The translations under genes and the position numbers were made by a program. From Paraburkholderia sp. (lineage in GTDB: Bacteria; Pseudomonadota; Gammaproteobacteria; Burkholderiales; Burkholderiaceae), in contig NZ_JAPWKB010000005.1 of NCBI RefSeq assembly GCF_028283785.1, positions 372,001 to 436,000 on the forward strand: a DNA stretch of 64,000 nucleotides, read 5' to 3'. Each line of letters opens with the position of its first letter. Position 1 is the first letter of the stretch. This document shows positions 8,545 to 17,870 of the stretch, one piece after another. Below the pieces are notes generated by a model that was not told the origin of the DNA, did no database searches, and saw nothing but the letters and a program-made list of their open reading frames with translations.

Positions 8545-10260
8545 ATGACGTTCAATCCTCGTATCGTTTCACCTCACGGCCAGCGCGGCGACTGCTTCGA
8601 CACGGTCCGGATGGGCGCGCGCGCCGCCGTCGTCAGCAATCATCCGGTCGCCACGTCGGTCGGCATCACGATCCTGGCCAACGGCGGCAATGCGGTGGAT
8701 GCGGCGGTCGCCGTCGGTTTTGCGATCGGCGTGGCCGAACCGAACGGCTCGGGCATCGGCGGCGACGGCTACCTGATGGTCCACCACGCCGCGAGCCGCA
8801 GCGTCCATGTGGTGAACGGCACGGGCGCGTCGCCGCTCGCGGCTCGTCCCGAACACGGTCTCGACCGCTTCGGGATCCGTTCGGCGTCGGTGCCGGGGAT
8901 GGTCGATGCGATGCTCGAAGCGCATGCACGCTGGGGCCGTCTGTCGCTGATGGACTGCATTGCGCCTGCGATCGCGCTGTGTCTCGACGGCGTGCCGGTC
9001 AGCTATTTCCAGGCGGACATGACGCGTAAATACGACCGGCTTCATTCGGACCCGGAAGCCGCGAAAATTTTCGCGCCCAACGGCCATCCGCTGAAGGCGG
9101 GCGCGATCCGCCGGAATGCGGACCTCGCGCAGACCTATCGGCAAATCGCCACGCACGGCCGCGACTACTTCTACAACGGGCCGGTCGCCGACGCGATCGA
9201 CCGGTTCTCCGCTGCAGCGAACGGTCTGCTGCGACGCGAAGACATGGCGCGTCACCGGGTGCGCGTCGAAGCGCCGATCACGACGACCTATCGCGGCAAG
9301 CACGTGTACGAGGCGGGCCCCAACTCCAGCGGGCATCTTCTGCTTCAGCAACTGAGCATGCTCGAACAGTTCGATATCGGCGCGATGGATTATCTTTCGC
9401 CGGAAGCCGTTCATCTGATGGTCGAGGCCAAGCGGCTCGCGTATATCGACCGCGAAGCGTTCCTGTCCGACCCGGACGACACCGATATCCCGCTCGCCGG
9501 TTTGCTGTCGAAGTCGTACGCCGCAGAACGCGCCGCGCTGATCCGCCCCGACGCGGCGGCGGCGTCCGTTGCGCCGGGCGACCCGTGGCAACACGACGCG
9601 TCGTCGGCGGCGGCCCGTCAGGCGCCGTCTTCGTTCAAGGTGCTCAATGCCCGCGAGGACACCACGCACTTTTGCGTGGTGGATTCGGACGGCAACGCGG
9701 TCAGCCAGTTGCAGAGCCTGAACATGATGTTCGGCTCGCAGGCCGTCGTGCCCGGCACCGGCATCATCCTGAACAACCGGATGACTTACTGGCATCTCGA
9801 TCCGTCTCATCCGAACTACCTGCGCCCCGGCGCCCGCACCCGTCACACGATGAACCCCGTCATGGTGTTCGACGATCGCGCGGAGTCGGGCGGGCCGCTT
9901 CGCTGGGTGCTCGGCACGCCGGGCGGCGACACGCAGGTGCAGACCAACTTCCAGGTGATTTCGGCGCTGGTCGATCACGGGCTGAACGAAGCGGAAGCCG
10001 CGCAGGCGCCGCGCTGGTGTCACGAACAGGACGGCACTTACTCCAACCATCCGCATGCGGTCGATGAGCAACTGACCATCGAACAGCGATACGGCGACAC
10101 GTCGCTGGTGGAAGGACTCGCCGCGCGCGGTCACGACGTCGAAGGGATCGGCGCGTGGAAAGCACGCGGCAGTCTCGCGATCATCGGCGTGGACCCGGAG
10201 TCGGGTGCGCGGCTGGCGGCCGTGGACCTGCGCCGCGACGGCCAGGCGCAGGCGATGTAG
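8545..10260 (+). CDS. Gamma-glutamyltransferase-like Ntn hydrolase (2)
   Basis: This is a second GGT-family protein of 571 aa, clearly diverged from the one at 5302-6897. It has ILANGGNAVDAAVAVGFAIGVAEPNGSGIGGDGYL near the N-terminus and the predicted nucleophilic Thr in DTTHFCVVDSDGNAVS. FGSQAVVPGTGIILNNR and RHTMNPVMVF follow in the small subunit. There is no signal peptide. It is 8 bases downstream of the DUF3100-like gene and 54 bases upstream of the aminotransferase gene, so the three form one operon. The likely role is hydrolysis of an amide or gamma-glutamyl bond of an imported compound; the substrate is unknown. Confidence 0.87.
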   Translation: MTFNPRIVSPHGQRGDCFDTVRMGARAAVVSNHPVATSVGITILANGGNAVDAAVAVGFAIGVAEPNGSGIGGDGYLMVHHAASRSVHVVNGTGASPLAARPEHGLDRFGIRSASVPGMVDAMLEAHARWGRLSLMDCIAPAIALCLDGVPVSYFQADMTRKYDRLHSDPEAAKIFAPNGHPLKAGAIRRNADLAQTYRQIATHGRDYFYNGPVADAIDRFSAAANGLLRREDMARHRVRVEAPITTTYRGKHVYEAGPNSSGHLLLQQLSMLEQFDIGAMDYLSPEAVHLMVEAKRLAYIDREAFLSDPDDTDIPLAGLLSKSYAAERAALIRPDAAAASVAPGDPWQHDASSAAARQAPSSFKVLNAREDTTHFCVVDSDGNAVSQLQSLNMMFGSQAVVPGTGIILNNRMTYWHLDPSHPNYLRPGARTRHTMNPVMVFDDRAESGGPLRWVLGTPGGDTQVQTNFQVISALVDHGLNEAEAAQAPRWCHEQDGTYSNHPHAVDEQLTIEQRYGDTSLVEGLAARGHDVEGIGAWKARGSLAIIGVDPESGARLAAVDLRRDGQAQAM

Positions 10261-10314
10261 GCCGCGACACACGCGGGACACCGTCTCCCGCTTTCGAACC
10301 CAGTCGACGTCACC

Positions 10315-11571
10315 ATGACCCGCTCCAAATCTGTAACGCGCGCCACGTTCGACGACGTGATGGTGCCCGTCTATGCGCCCGCGCCCTTCGTTCCGGTACG
10401 CGCCGAAGGATCGCGCGTGTGGGACAGCGAAGATCGCGAGTACATCGATCTGGCGGGCGGGATCGCCGTCACGGCGCTGGGTCACGGACATCCGGACGTG
10501 ATCGCGGCCTTGACGGAACAGGCCGCACGGCTCTGCCACATCAGCAATGTCTACACGAACCAACCCGCGCTGCGACTCGCGCGACGCCTGACGGACGCGA
10601 CGTTCGCCGAGCGGGTTTTCTTCGCGAACTCCGGCGCCGAAGCCAACGAGGCCGCGCTCAAACTCGCGCGCAAGGTCGCCACCGACCGTCACGGCCTGAG
10701 CACCGATAAAGTCGATATCGTCTCGTTCAACCAGTCGTTCCACGGACGAACCCTATTCACCGTGAGCGTCGGCGGACAGCCCGACTATGCCGAAGGCTTC
10801 GGTCCACTGCCGGGCGGCATCACGCACATCCCGTTCAACGACCTCGACGCAGCGGCCAGCACGATCGGCCCGCGCACCTGCGCGGTGATCGTCGAACCGG
10901 TGCAAGGCGAAGGCGGCGTCAGACCCGCGAACCCGGCGTTTCTGCGGACGCTGCGCCACTTGTGCGACCAGCACGATGCGTTGCTCATCTTCGACGAAGT
11001 GCAAACCGGCGTCGGGCGGTCCGGCTCGCTGTACGCGTACATGGAGTACGGGGTGACGCCCGATATCCTGACCACCGCGAAATCGCTCGGAAACGGCTTT
11101 CCCATCGCAGCGATGCTGACCACCGAACCGTTGGCCCGGCACTTCTCGCCGGGCACGCACGGCTCGACGTATGGCGGCAATCCGCTCGCGGCGGCCGTCG
11201 CGGACAAGGTGCTGGAACGGGTGACCACGCGCGGCGTGCTGAACGGCGTTCGCGAGCGCGCCGATCATTGCCTCGCCGCGCTTCGCGCGATCAACGGCCG
11301 TTACGGTATCTTCAAGGAACTGCGCGGAATGGGACTGCTGATCGGCGCGGAACTGAGCGAGCCCTACGCCGGACGCGCAAAAGATTTCGTGGCCGCCGCG
11401 CTCGAACAGCGCGTGATGCTGCTCAACGCGGGCACGAACGTGCTGCGTCTGACACCGTCGCTGATCGTGCCGTTCGCGGATCTCGACGAAGGTTTCCGCC
11501 GCTTCGAACTCGCCGTCGATACGATCGTCGCGGCGGGCGTGCCACGCCGCAAAGGCGAAGCCGTGGTTTGA
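10315..11571 (+). CDS. Class III PLP aminotransferase (ArgD/AstC-like)
   Basis: This is a 418-aa fold-type I PLP enzyme of the acetylornithine/succinylornithine/GABA aminotransferase group. It has [18 protein letters not shown], the FHGRT segment, [11 protein letters not shown], the PLP Asp in [15 protein letters not shown], the Schiff-base Lys in [11 protein letters not shown], and [11 protein letters not shown]. It is the last gene of the DUF3100-ggt unit and converges on the M20 deacetylase gene across a shared terminator. In this context it probably removes an omega-amino group to give an aldehyde for the dehydrogenase at 14302-15810. It could also be a biosynthetic ArgD. Confidence 0.88.
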   Translation: MTRSKSVTRATFDDVMVPVYAPAPFVPVRAEGSRVWDSEDREYIDLAGGIAVTALGHGHPDVIAALTEQAARLCHISNVYTNQPALRLARRLTDATFAERVFFANSGAEANEAALKLARKVATDRHGLSTDKVDIVSFNQSFHGRTLFTVSVGGQPDYAEGFGPLPGGITHIPFNDLDAAASTIGPRTCAVIVEPVQGEGGVRPANPAFLRTLRHLCDQHDALLIFDEVQTGVGRSGSLYAYMEYGVTPDILTTAKSLGNGFPIAAMLTTEPLARHFSPGTHGSTYGGNPLAAAVADKVLERVTTRGVLNGVRERADHCLAALRAINGRYGIFKELRGMGLLIGAELSEPYAGRAKDFVAAALEQRVMLLNAGTNVLRLTPSLIVPFADLDEGFRRFELAVDTIVAAGVPRRKGEAVV

Positions 11572-11621
11572 ACGCGCGGACATATCCAGGAGAGCCTGGT
11601 CGCGTGCGAATCCGTCCAGAC

Positions 11622-11649
11622 AAAAAAAGCGCCCGTATCGGGCGCTTTT
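11622..11649. terminator. Bidirectional rho-independent terminator
   Basis: AAAAGCGCCCG and CGGGCGCTTTT flank a TAT loop, with an A-run before and a T-run after. The hairpin therefore works for both the aminotransferase mRNA and the convergent deacetylase mRNA. Confidence 0.9.
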
Positions 11650-11673
11650 GCGTTGAAGCCATGTTCAGGCGGT

Positions 11674-12882
11674 TTATGCCGCGTCGCTCGACACGCTGAC
11701 GATCAGCTTTTGCAGGAACCGCTCGCACGCGGCAAGTTGTTCCAGCTCGACGAACTCGTTGGGCTTGTGCGCCTGCTCGATGTTGCCCGGCCCACACACG
11801 ATGCTCGGAATCCCCGCCGTCTGAAACAGACCTGCTTCGGTTGCGTACGCGACCTTTCGGGTTGCGGTGTCGCGTTGCAATGCACGCACCAGACCATTGA
11901 TGGCGGCCTGCTCGGCGACGTCGAGTGCCGGCGCCGTCGAGATGGTTTCGAACGTGATGTCCGCTTCTTCGCGTGTCACGCGCATCTGCGGGACGAGTTC
12001 GTTCTGCGCGTAGTGACGGATTTCATCGTAGATGGCCTGCGCGTTCACACCCGGCAGATTGCGGAATTCAAACTCGAACTCGCAATTCGCGGGCACCGTG
12101 TTGACCGCAATGCCACCGCGAATCGTGCCGGTTTGCGCCGTAGTGAACGGCACGTCGAACGCGTCGTCGAACGGTCCTTTCGCGCGGAACCGTTCGGCCA
12201 GCGTCTGGATATGACAGATGAGCCGCGCCGCGTATTCGATCGCATTGACGCCTTTCGGCGTCAGCGACGAATGCGCCGCGTGACCATTCACGCAGCATCG
12301 ATACGCGTTGATGCCTTTGTGCGCGACCACGACCCGCATGCTGCTCGGCTCGCCGACGATGCAACCGTCGAGCCGGATGCCGCGTTTCTTCAGATCCGCC
12401 AGCATGACCGGCGCGCCCGCGCAGCCGATTTCTTCGTCGTAGGACAGCGCGAAATGAAGCGGACTCTTCAGCGCGGCGCCGCGCATGGTCGGCACGAGAC
12501 CCAGCGCCACGCCGATAAAGCCCTTCATGTCGCATGCACCGCGCCCATAGAGCTTGCCGTCCTTGACGACCGGCGAGAACGGATCGGTGTCCCATTGCTG
12601 ACCGTCGACGGGCACGACATCGGTGTGACCGGACAGAACCACACCGCCGTCGGTCTCACCGTTCGCGTCCGGCACGGTCGCGAACAGATTCGCTTTTTTG
12701 CCGCTTGCGTCGTAGGTCAGCGTGGTGACGAGGCCGTTCGCATCGCAATAGTCGCGGACGGTTTCGATCAGACCCAGATTCGAATTCCGGCTGGTCGTAT
12801 CCATCTTCATCAACGTCTCGACCCAGTTCATGCCGGTGGCCGAGACGTCGGGTTCAGCGTGGCGCTGCGTGTTGGATTTCAT
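11674..12882 (-). CDS. argE: M20 family deacetylase (ArgE-like)
   Basis: This 402-aa zinc peptidase-fold deacetylase is close to acetylornithine deacetylase. Metal-site motifs are SGHTDVVPVDGQQW (His, Asp), GRGACDMKGF (bridging Asp), SYDEEIGCAGAP (catalytic Glu pair) and the C-terminal GPGNIEQAHKPNE. The dimerisation domain lies in the middle (GHAAHSSL). The start at MKSNTQRHAE lies 21 bases after the DUF3100-2 stop, and a TTG seven codons upstream is possible. It is the last gene of the unit that starts at 16701, so a catabolic N-acyl substrate is as likely as acetylornithine. Confidence 0.9.
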   Translation of the reverse strand: MKSNTQRHAEPDVSATGMNWVETLMKMDTTSRNSNLGLIETVRDYCDANGLVTTLTYDASGKKANLFATVPDANGETDGGVVLSGHTDVVPVDGQQWDTDPFSPVVKDGKLYGRGACDMKGFIGVALGLVPTMRGAALKSPLHFALSYDEEIGCAGAPVMLADLKKRGIRLDGCIVGEPSSMRVVVAHKGINAYRCCVNGHAAHSSLTPKGVNAIEYAARLICHIQTLAERFRAKGPFDDAFDVPFTTAQTGTIRGGIAVNTVPANCEFEFEFRNLPGVNAQAIYDEIRHYAQNELVPQMRVTREEADITFETISTAPALDVAEQAAINGLVRALQRDTATRKVAYATEAGLFQTAGIPSIVCGPGNIEQAHKPNEFVELEQLAACERFLQKLIVSVSSDAA

Positions 12883-12903
12883 AGTGCGGTGTATCGCTGA
12901 CAA

Positions 12904-14247
12904 TCAGATGTGGAACAGTTGGGCGACTATGCTCGCGCCCAGAAAGGTGCCCGCGTTCGCGACGAACGACACCAGCACGATGCGCCAGCCGAGCTTGCGG
13001 AACGCCGGAATATCCTTGGCGATCGACAGGCCGGCAAACGTGAGCATCGGTGTGGTCACGCCGAGAAAATCGTTTTGCGAGCTGAAGGCCGCGATCTGCG
13101 TGGCCCACGGGCAAAGCGGCGAAGTCAGGAACATCGCGACGATCGACACCCAGCACACCGCCGGGATTTTCCGGCCGGTCGCGGTGGCGAGCGCATCGCC
13201 CGCAACGGTCGCCAGCACCATGATCAGCATGCCGGGCAACGCAGCGACGGGACTCGTGCCGTGCGTGATCCAGTCGCAGACCAGCGCGAACACCGCCGTC
13301 ATGCCCCACGCCAGCAGCTTGCCGCGATAGCTCAATTCCGGCGCGGCGGTTTCGACGTCGCCGAGTTTCGGCCGTGCTTCCTCGACTGCGCTCGTCGCCT
13401 CCGACGCGCGCGTGTTCCGGCCGATCAGCGGTTCGAGCAGCCGGTAACCCCAGACGGCCATCGGCAGCGAAATAAACAGCGTGAAGTAGGTGCCGACCGT
13501 GGTCGTGATCAGATTGCTCGCGGCGGCAAACGTCATCACGGTCTTCGCGACTTCCGGCGACTGCTGCGCAGCGATCGCACCCGACGCCGCCGCCATCATC
13601 GACCCAGAACCCACACCGGAACCCATCGCGAGCGCCAGCGGATCGAAGATATTCAGACTCGCGACGAAGCCGGCGAAGATCGCGATAAACACCGCGCCGA
13701 ACACCGTGCCCGTCAGATACTCGGCCAGCACGCCGCGCCCTTCGGCGGAGTCCATGCCGTACTTTTCACCGATGATCGCAAGGCTCGGTTCCCGGCCGAC
13801 CGAGAACGTCGCGCCGATCGCTTCCCGCTTGATGCCGAGCAGCAGCGCGAGCGGCAAGCCGAGCAGGATCGTGCCGACGAAGTGACCGAGTTCCTGAAAC
13901 GCCAGCGCCCAACCGGCGGCTGCGAGCTTCGGCAACGCGCCGCCGACCATCAGTCCGAGCTTGGCGACGAACAGCAGCAGCGCGGGTTGCAGGATCGCGG
14001 CTGCGAGAAACTGGGTCTTGACGTCGAGACGCGCAACGCCGCCCCAACGATCGCTGGCGAGGCCCAGCGCCGCGCCCATCAGCAGCGCCCAGATCATCGG
14101 CAGCAACACAACTTTGCCAGGTCCGATCCTGAAAGCGAATGAACCGATGAATTCGGCAATCAGCAGGATGATTGCCGCATAGAAAAACAGCTTGACGCTT
14201 CTCAGCGTACTGTCGCCCCCGCGTTCCGCGTATAACGTGCCTTGCAT
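12904..14247 (-). CDS. DUF3100-like polytopic membrane protein (2)
   Basis: This is a 447-aa paralogue of the protein at 7181-8536. It shares RIGPGKVVLLPMIWALLMGAALG, GIKREAIGATFSVGREPSLAIIGEKYGMDS, GRGVLAEYLTG and GSGVGSGSMMAA nearly unchanged. About ten membrane helices are apparent. It sits between the aldehyde dehydrogenase (54 bases upstream) and the deacetylase (21 bases downstream) in one minus-strand operon. Two copies in two co-regulated units suggest either two related substrates or a two-component carrier; both ideas are inference. Confidence 0.75.
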   Translation of the reverse strand: MQGTLYAERGGDSTLRSVKLFFYAAIILLIAEFIGSFAFRIGPGKVVLLPMIWALLMGAALGLASDRWGGVARLDVKTQFLAAAILQPALLLFVAKLGLMVGGALPKLAAAGWALAFQELGHFVGTILLGLPLALLLGIKREAIGATFSVGREPSLAIIGEKYGMDSAEGRGVLAEYLTGTVFGAVFIAIFAGFVASLNIFDPLALAMGSGVGSGSMMAAASGAIAAQQSPEVAKTVMTFAAASNLITTTVGTYFTLFISLPMAVWGYRLLEPLIGRNTRASEATSAVEEARPKLGDVETAAPELSYRGKLLAWGMTAVFALVCDWITHGTSPVAALPGMLIMVLATVAGDALATATGRKIPAVCWVSIVAMFLTSPLCPWATQIAAFSSQNDFLGVTTPMLTFAGLSIAKDIPAFRKLGWRIVLVSFVANAGTFLGASIVAQLFHI

Positions 14248-14301
14248 TTCCCGTCTCCAGACTTGCCCTCGCCGGCGACATGCGGCGAGGGCATTAAAAC
14301 G

Positions 14302-15810
14302 TCAAAGGTACCCGAAAGCGGTCGCGGGGTCCTTAGCCGTTTCAACCCACACGCTTTTCGTCTGTGTGTATTCGTACAGCGCCTCGACCCCGCTCGACCG
14401 GCCGTAGCCGCTCAACCCGTAGCCGCCGAACGGCGAAGCGACGTTGATCGTCTTGTAGCCGTTGACCCAGAACGTGCCCGCATTGATCTGCGCAGCGACG
14501 CGATGCGCGCGGCCGACATCGTTGGTCCAGACCGCGCCGGCAAGGCCGAATTCGGTGTCGTTCGCGATGGCGATGGCTTCTTCCTCGGTGTCGAACGGAA
14601 TCGCGGCGACCACCGGTCCGAAAATCTCGGTACGCGCGACGTCCATCTCGTTCGTCACGTTCGCGAGCACGGTCGGCGATACGAAATAGCCGCCGTCGGC
14701 GCGCTCGGCCGATCCTGCCGCGAGCGTCGCGCCCGCCGCGACACCGCTCGCGATCATCTTCATCACGTGCTCGTACTGCGCGCGATTGTTGATCGGACCG
14801 ACTTCGGTCGCGTCGTCGGTCGGCAAACCGACCTTGATCTTCTTCGCACCCGACGCGACCATCGCGACGAATTCGTCATACACCGAGCGCTGGACCAGCA
14901 GTCGCGAACCCGCGACGCAACTTTGTCCCGCACCGGCGAAGATCGCGGCCTGCGCGGTCAACGCGGCACGCTTGAGATCGGCGTCGCCGAAAATGATGTT
15001 GGCCGACTTGCCGCCCAGTTCCAGCACGCACGGCAATACCCGCTTCGCCGCCGCTTCGGCGATCCGCACGCCCGTTGCAGGCGAGCCGACGAACACGACC
15101 TTCTTGACGACCTTGTGCGCAATCGCTGCCTGAGCGACGGTGTGACCGAAGCCGGCCAGCACGTTGATCAAGCCCTTCGGCGCACCGGCGCGTTCGGCCA
15201 GCATCCCGACTACCAGCGACGTGAACGGCGTCAGTTCGGACGGCTTCAGCAACACCGCATTGCCCATCGAAATAGCGGGCGCCAGTTGCCATCCGCAGGT
15301 GAACACCGGCGCGTTCCACGGCGTGATCTGCAGCACCGTTCCTGCCGGCTCGCGACGCGTGTAATTCAGATGCGAGGTCGGAACCGGAATCACCTCGCCG
15401 TAAAATTTGTCCGTCCAGCCGCCGTAGTACTCGAACATCTCGGCGACCTTGGCGACTTCGCCACGGCAATCGCGAATCGGTTTGCCCGATCCGAGCGACT
15501 CCAGCTTCGCCAGGTTCTCGGTGTCCTTGCGCAACTCGCGGGCAATCTCGAACATCACCCGGCCGCGCGCCGCGTGGGTCAGCGCCCACCACTGCTTTTG
15601 CGCGCGCTGTGCCGCGTCCGCCGCGAGTTCGACGACCGCCGCGCCGCCATCCTTGTACGCGAGGCTCGGCTTGCCCGTGGCGGCGTCGTACAACTGGATC
15701 GGCTCACCCGTGCCTTCGACCAGCTCACCGCCGACATACGAACCGATCGTTTTGGCGTTCGGGAAAAAATGCGCGAATGCGGCCAACAGCGTGTCTGCGT
15801 GGTTATCCAT
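14302..15810 (-). CDS. NAD(P)-dependent aldehyde dehydrogenase
   Basis: This is a 502-aa ALDH superfamily enzyme similar to betaine/gamma-aminobutyraldehyde dehydrogenases. It has TPWNAPVF, KPSELTPFT, the catalytic Glu in LELGGKSANI, the nucleophilic Cys in GAGQSCVAGSR and EIFGPVVA. AAAGGAG sits 7 bases before the ATG, giving a clear start. The neighbours suggest it oxidises the aldehyde made by the class III aminotransferase. Confidence 0.93.
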   Translation of the reverse strand: MDNHADTLLAAFAHFFPNAKTIGSYVGGELVEGTGEPIQLYDAATGKPSLAYKDGGAAVVELAADAAQRAQKQWWALTHAARGRVMFEIARELRKDTENLAKLESLGSGKPIRDCRGEVAKVAEMFEYYGGWTDKFYGEVIPVPTSHLNYTRREPAGTVLQITPWNAPVFTCGWQLAPAISMGNAVLLKPSELTPFTSLVVGMLAERAGAPKGLINVLAGFGHTVAQAAIAHKVVKKVVFVGSPATGVRIAEAAAKRVLPCVLELGGKSANIIFGDADLKRAALTAQAAIFAGAGQSCVAGSRLLVQRSVYDEFVAMVASGAKKIKVGLPTDDATEVGPINNRAQYEHVMKMIASGVAAGATLAAGSAERADGGYFVSPTVLANVTNEMDVARTEIFGPVVAAIPFDTEEEAIAIANDTEFGLAGAVWTNDVGRAHRVAAQINAGTFWVNGYKTINVASPFGGYGLSGYGRSSGVEALYEYTQTKSVWVETAKDPATAFGYL

Positions 15811-15831
15811 TGCGATACTCCTTTGATCGGG

Positions 15832-16701
15832 TTACTTCGGTTCGATGAACTGGACGATGCGGTTGAAGTCTTCGGCGTCGCCGATCGACTGCTCGCTGGC
15901 CGCCCACAAACGCCCCGCCTCGACGGCGATCGGCGCTTCGACGTGCTGGCTGCCCAGCAGATCCATCGCAAGACGGACGTCCTTGCGCATCAGCTTCATC
16001 GTGAAGCCCGAATCGAACTTGCCATTGAAAATCCACGTCGGGTAATTCGTCAGCGTCGCGCTGTTGCGGCCGGAACCGCCGCTCAGCGCTTCGATCAGCT
16101 TTTCCGGATCGACGCCGACCGACTCCGCGGCGCGCACGGCTTCGCTGGTTGCCAGCAGATGAATGCCGGTGAGCAGGTTGTTGATGATCTTGGTGACATG
16201 GCCCGCGCCGACCGGCCCGACATGCACGCGCTTCGCGCTCATCACGGCGAGGATCGGTTCGACAGCGGCGACGTCTTCGTCCGAACCGCCGAGCACCATC
16301 GTCATCGTCGCGGTGGCCGCGCCCTTCGGGCCGCCGCTCACCGGACCATCGACCAGACCGACCTTGACTTCACCGAGCGCCGCCGCGACCTTGCGCGTGC
16401 TGTTCGGATCGGCGGTGGTGGTGTCCACCACGATCAGGCCGGGCTTCGCGTTGGCGGCGACGCCGCCGCTGCCCAGCACCACTTCTTCGACGATGGCCGA
16501 AGTCGGCAGCGACAGGATCAGGACATCGACGTCACGCGTGATCTCCGCGATCGATCCACGCGCCGCGACGCCTTCTTTCGCGAGCGTGTCCGCCACGCCG
16601 GGCGCGGCGTCGAAGCCGAGCACGGTGTATCCGCCGCGCTTCAGCGAAAGCGCCATGCCGCGCCCCATGTTTCCCAGTCCGATGACACCAACCGTCTTCA
16701 T
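15832..16701 (-). CDS. NAD-binding beta-hydroxyacid dehydrogenase (HIBADH/GarR family)
   Basis: This 289-aa enzyme has an N-terminal Rossmann fold (VGVIGLGNMGRGMALSL) and the family segments LVDGPVSGGPKGA and GHVTKIINNLLTG. The latter holds the catalytic Lys, followed by the all-helical C-terminal domain. I chose the ATG preceded by GGAGTGGACTT rather than a longer frame that would run back through the promoter region. It is the first gene of the unit with ALDH, DUF3100-2 and the deacetylase, and is divergent from the LysR gene. The substrate is probably a 3-hydroxy acid or tartronate semialdehyde-like compound; this is not resolved. Confidence 0.88.
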   Translation of the reverse strand: MKTVGVIGLGNMGRGMALSLKRGGYTVLGFDAAPGVADTLAKEGVAARGSIAEITRDVDVLILSLPTSAIVEEVVLGSGGVAANAKPGLIVVDTTTADPNSTRKVAAALGEVKVGLVDGPVSGGPKGAATATMTMVLGGSDEDVAAVEPILAVMSAKRVHVGPVGAGHVTKIINNLLTGIHLLATSEAVRAAESVGVDPEKLIEALSGGSGRNSATLTNYPTWIFNGKFDSGFTMKLMRKDVRLAMDLLGSQHVEAPIAVEAGRLWAASEQSIGDAEDFNRIVQFIEPK

Positions 16702-16826
16702 AAGTCCACTCCGTTGCGATGACGCTTCGGCCGAATAGAGAGCTCTATCTGTCGCCGTTCGCGTGTCTGGTGATGTCATGTTCGGCTTTTGGTCCCCTAT
16801 AATCAATCAACGCCAATATTGGAAAC

Positions 16827-16843
16827 GTTCTGTTTTTTAGAAC
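16827..16843. promoter_or_regulatory. 17-bp palindrome, copy 2 (LysR / dehydrogenase divergent region)
   Basis: GTTCTGTTTTTTAGAAC is a perfect dyad with 5-bp arms, 8 bases before the LysR start codon. It overlaps the ribosome-binding region of that gene, which fits autorepression. TTGGCGTT lies nearby on the minus strand (16809-16816). It has the T-N11-A core of LysR sites. Confidence 0.65.
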
Positions 16844-16851
16844 AGGGAGCT

Positions 16852-17763
16852 ATGGCAGACAACCTCACCGAAAGCCGGATCGTCTATTTTTTCGAAGCGG
16901 TCCGATGCGGCACCATTCGCGCGGCAGCCGACTGGCTGAACGTCGCGCCGTCGGCAGTCAGCCGCCAGATCGGGCTGCTGGAGTCGGAGCTCGACGTGAC
17001 GCTGGTCGAGCGGCACGCGCGCGGCGTCAAACCGACCGAAGCCGGCGAATACCTGATCGAATACTTTCGCGAGCAACTCGCGCATAAAGACGATCTGATC
17101 TCGCGCTTGCAGGAACTGCGCGGCCTGCGTACCGGGCACGTCAGCGTCGTGCTGGGCGAGGGTTTCGTCTCCGATGTGCTGGCCGGTCCGATGCAGCAGT
17201 TCTGCAAGCTCTATCCGGGCATCAAGGTGAATCTCGACCTCGGCAGCACCAACGACGTGATGCGGCGCATCTCGGAAGACGAAGGAGAAATCGGTCTGGT
17301 CTACAACCCGCCGGCCGAGCCGAAGATCGTGTCGCGCGCGTTCAAGCAGCAGCCGATGATGGCCATCGTCGGGCCGCATTTCCCGCGTTCCGGCAAGCAG
17401 AAATCGATGACCATCCAGGAACTGGCCACCTATCCGCTTGCGGCGACGCATCCGGCGTACGGGACGCGGCAAATGCTGCAGGCAGTCGAATTCGCGGAGA
17501 AGATCCGCCTCGACCCGGTCGTGACCACCAACTCCATCAATATCCTGAAACAGTTCGCGCGATCGGGGCTCGGACTGGTCGTGCTGCCAGCGTTCGCCGT
17601 GACGACCGAAATCGAAACCGGCGAACTCCACGCGATCGAAATCGACCATCCGATCCTTCAGAACGCCGAAGCGCATCTCGTCACGCGGGTGGGGCGCAAG
17701 CTGTCGGTGGCTTCGAACAAGATGCTGCAGATGATGACCTCGCAAATGCGGGCATTTCGCTGA
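16852..17763 (+). CDS. LysR family transcriptional regulator
   Basis: This is a 303-aa regulator. The winged-helix domain (about residues 1-65) contains the HTH FEAVRCGTIRAAADWLNVAPSAVSRQIGLLE. It is followed by a periplasmic-binding-like effector domain. The start MADNLTESRIV has GGGAG 4 bases upstream; a longer frame lacks support. It is divergent from the dehydrogenase/ALDH operon and followed by the CysE-like gene. It is the best candidate reader of the three 17-bp palindromes. Confidence 0.92.
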   Translation: MADNLTESRIVYFFEAVRCGTIRAAADWLNVAPSAVSRQIGLLESELDVTLVERHARGVKPTEAGEYLIEYFREQLAHKDDLISRLQELRGLRTGHVSVVLGEGFVSDVLAGPMQQFCKLYPGIKVNLDLGSTNDVMRRISEDEGEIGLVYNPPAEPKIVSRAFKQQPMMAIVGPHFPRSGKQKSMTIQELATYPLAATHPAYGTRQMLQAVEFAEKIRLDPVVTTNSINILKQFARSGLGLVVLPAFAVTTEIETGELHAIEIDHPILQNAEAHLVTRVGRKLSVASNKMLQMMTSQMRAFR

Positions 17764-17784
17764 CGCGGCGGGCGGGTGACCGGC

Positions 17785-17801
17785 GATCTGATTTTTAGAA
17801 C
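17785..17801. promoter_or_regulatory. 17-bp palindrome, copy 3 (upstream of CysE-like gene)
   Basis: GATCTGATTTTTAGAAC differs from copy 2 at two positions and keeps the right arm AGAAC. It lies in the 107-base gap between the LysR and CysE-like genes, suggesting that the CysE-like gene has its own regulated promoter. Confidence 0.55.
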
Positions 17802-17820
17802 AAACTTCCGCATCGTCGGC

Positions 17821-17843
17821 AATCGCCTTTGTTTTTGGCGATT
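17821..17843 (+). promoter_or_regulatory. Inverted repeat with GTTTTTGGCG box, copy 2
   Basis: AATCGCC (17821-17827) and GGCGATT (17837-17843) form a 7-bp inverted repeat around a T-rich loop. The right half is the GTTTTTGGCG box also seen at 7080-7089, with identical 50-bp phasing to the palindrome. Confidence 0.4.
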
Positions 17844-17870
17844 GGACACTGTCGCCAAAGGAGGCAAATC

